Below are positions 14,379 to 14,834 of a stretch of 14,834 bases of DNA, piece after piece. The DNA is from an uncultured Oxalobacteraceae bacterium (GTDB lineage Bacteria; Pseudomonadota; Gammaproteobacteria; Burkholderiales; Burkholderiaceae), in the NCBI GenBank assembly GCA_946479705.1, contig CAMLHI010000028.1:1-14834 (forward strand). Reading direction: 5' to 3'. Made by a program: the position numbers and the translations under genes. The notes beneath the pieces are model-generated. The model did no database searches. It had not been told where the DNA came from and saw only the letters and a program-made list of their open reading frames with translations. Within the stretch, counting starts at the first letter, position 1, and every line of letters starts with the position of its first letter.

Positions 14379-14834
14379 GCCAGGCACTTGCCGATGGCGG
14401 TACTGGTGGCGGTGTTGTTCCTCTTGACGTCTGTGACCGGCGTGCTGGCGATCCAGCCGCCGCTATGGTGGGCAGTGGCATAGGCGCAACAATTGCCGCC
14501 TGGAGCGGACAGCGGCGCCGCGCAAGGCGGGAAAAGGACATAGGATGATCGGCAGCCGGCTGACAGGAAGGCGCCGCCCGGCGCGCGCCACTACGCAGCC
14601 GCGCCGGGCCGCAAGGCGCAACTTGCCGATTGATTGTTGACGTAGTGAAAGTATGAGGCACCACAATGCCGCAGGGAAAGCCCCTTGTTACGCTGCGCCT
14701 TGGGCGTCACAAAATATCTCGAAGGCAATGTTCGGCGTGGTGCCAGATTGGCTGTAATATATTGACTGCGGGCAATAATTGCGATCTACTTAGGGGGAGC
14801 GCGACGTTTCGCGTTATTATCACGCTGATGAAAG
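14379..14834. other. 456-bp stretch without a convincing gene
   Basis: Only short reading frames without conserved motifs were found on either strand. The first ~260 bp are GC-rich and have small palindromic GC patches. The last ~190 bp are clearly AT-richer and look like an upstream regulatory region. They include a TTGACT hexamer (14762-14767) without a matching -10 at normal spacing, the 11-bp palindrome GCAATAATTGC (14772-14782), and a small hairpin CGCGACGTTTCGCG (14800-14813) followed by TTATTAT. An ATG at 14828 at the very edge could begin the next gene, but too little is present to judge. Confidence 0.5.

Noticed and set aside
14373..14385. Hairpin GCCTG-AGC-CAGGC over the stop codon of the second cyclase as a terminator
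   Set aside because: The stem is only 5 bp and no U-tract follows.
14394..14483. 29-codon hydrophobic plus-strand frame after the second cyclase
   Set aside because: There is no ribosome binding site and no conserved pattern. It is too short to support as a membrane peptide.
14390..14596. Minus-strand open stretch rich in Cys, Ser and Gly continuing into the antisense of the second cyclase
   Set aside because: It has no start codon after the preceding stop and runs into antisense sequence of a real gene, so it is probably noncoding.
14545..14640. 31-codon Arg-rich plus-strand frame with an AAGGA stretch upstream
   Set aside because: Arg richness is expected from random GC-rich sequence, and a lone weak ribosome binding site is not enough.

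Overview
This is a GC-rich bacterial chromosomal window. It most resembles Betaproteobacteria of the order Burkholderiales, probably the Massilia/Duganella/Telluria group of Oxalobacteraceae. The reasons are the overall composition, the small Burkholderiales-type lipoprotein at 11059-11238, and the two very large two-propeller/Y_Y_Y/GGDEF proteins, a class abundant in those genera. The taxonomy is inferred from gene content only. I see no rRNA, tRNA, CRISPR array, insertion sequence or phage gene.

Layout. (1) 133-3180 (+): a membrane-anchored diguanylate cyclase with a 14-blade periplasmic sensor. (2) 3200-6755: an ECF sigma-factor module. The anti-sigma and sigma genes (minus strand, 4-bp overlap) are divergent from a secreted subtilisin-type (S8) protease, which is followed by a secreted Gly/Ala/Ser-rich protein carrying an internal duplication. 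Three copies of one promoter pattern, GGAWT-N17-CGTT, sit in front of the sigma operon, the protease and the Gly/Ala-rich gene. The first two overlap head to head. This looks like a small self-contained, autoregulated cell-envelope regulon. (3) 6760-11238 (minus): a compact gene set consisting of a Lon-N-like protein, an ABC ATPase and permease of the nitrate/sulfonate (NrtBC/SsuBC) type, a membrane-anchored cupredoxin-like protein, a Sco-type copper chaperone, a Tat-type NrtA-like binding protein and a 59-residue putative lipoprotein. A 37-bp near-perfect palindrome lies just upstream of the binding-protein gene. (4) 11466-14378 (+): a second, divergent propeller/Y_Y_Y/GGDEF protein. (5) 14379-14834: no convincing gene. 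Its last ~200 bp are AT-richer and look like an upstream regulatory region of a gene beyond the window.

How the genes may work together. The two cyclases probably convert periplasmic signals into c-di-GMP. Both keep GGEEF active sites and RxxD inhibitory sites. The ECF module probably senses an envelope condition through the membrane anti-sigma factor and answers by exporting a protease and a low-complexity protein. The ABC/Sco/cupredoxin operon joins a transporter normally assigned to small oxyanions or sulfonates to copper-handling proteins in one translationally coupled transcript. The cargo is therefore an open question and could be a copper- or redox-related ligand. The two most notable items are the closed three-promoter ECF regulon and the ABC-Sco-cupredoxin operon, whose cupredoxin has Gln where the first copper-binding His is expected.
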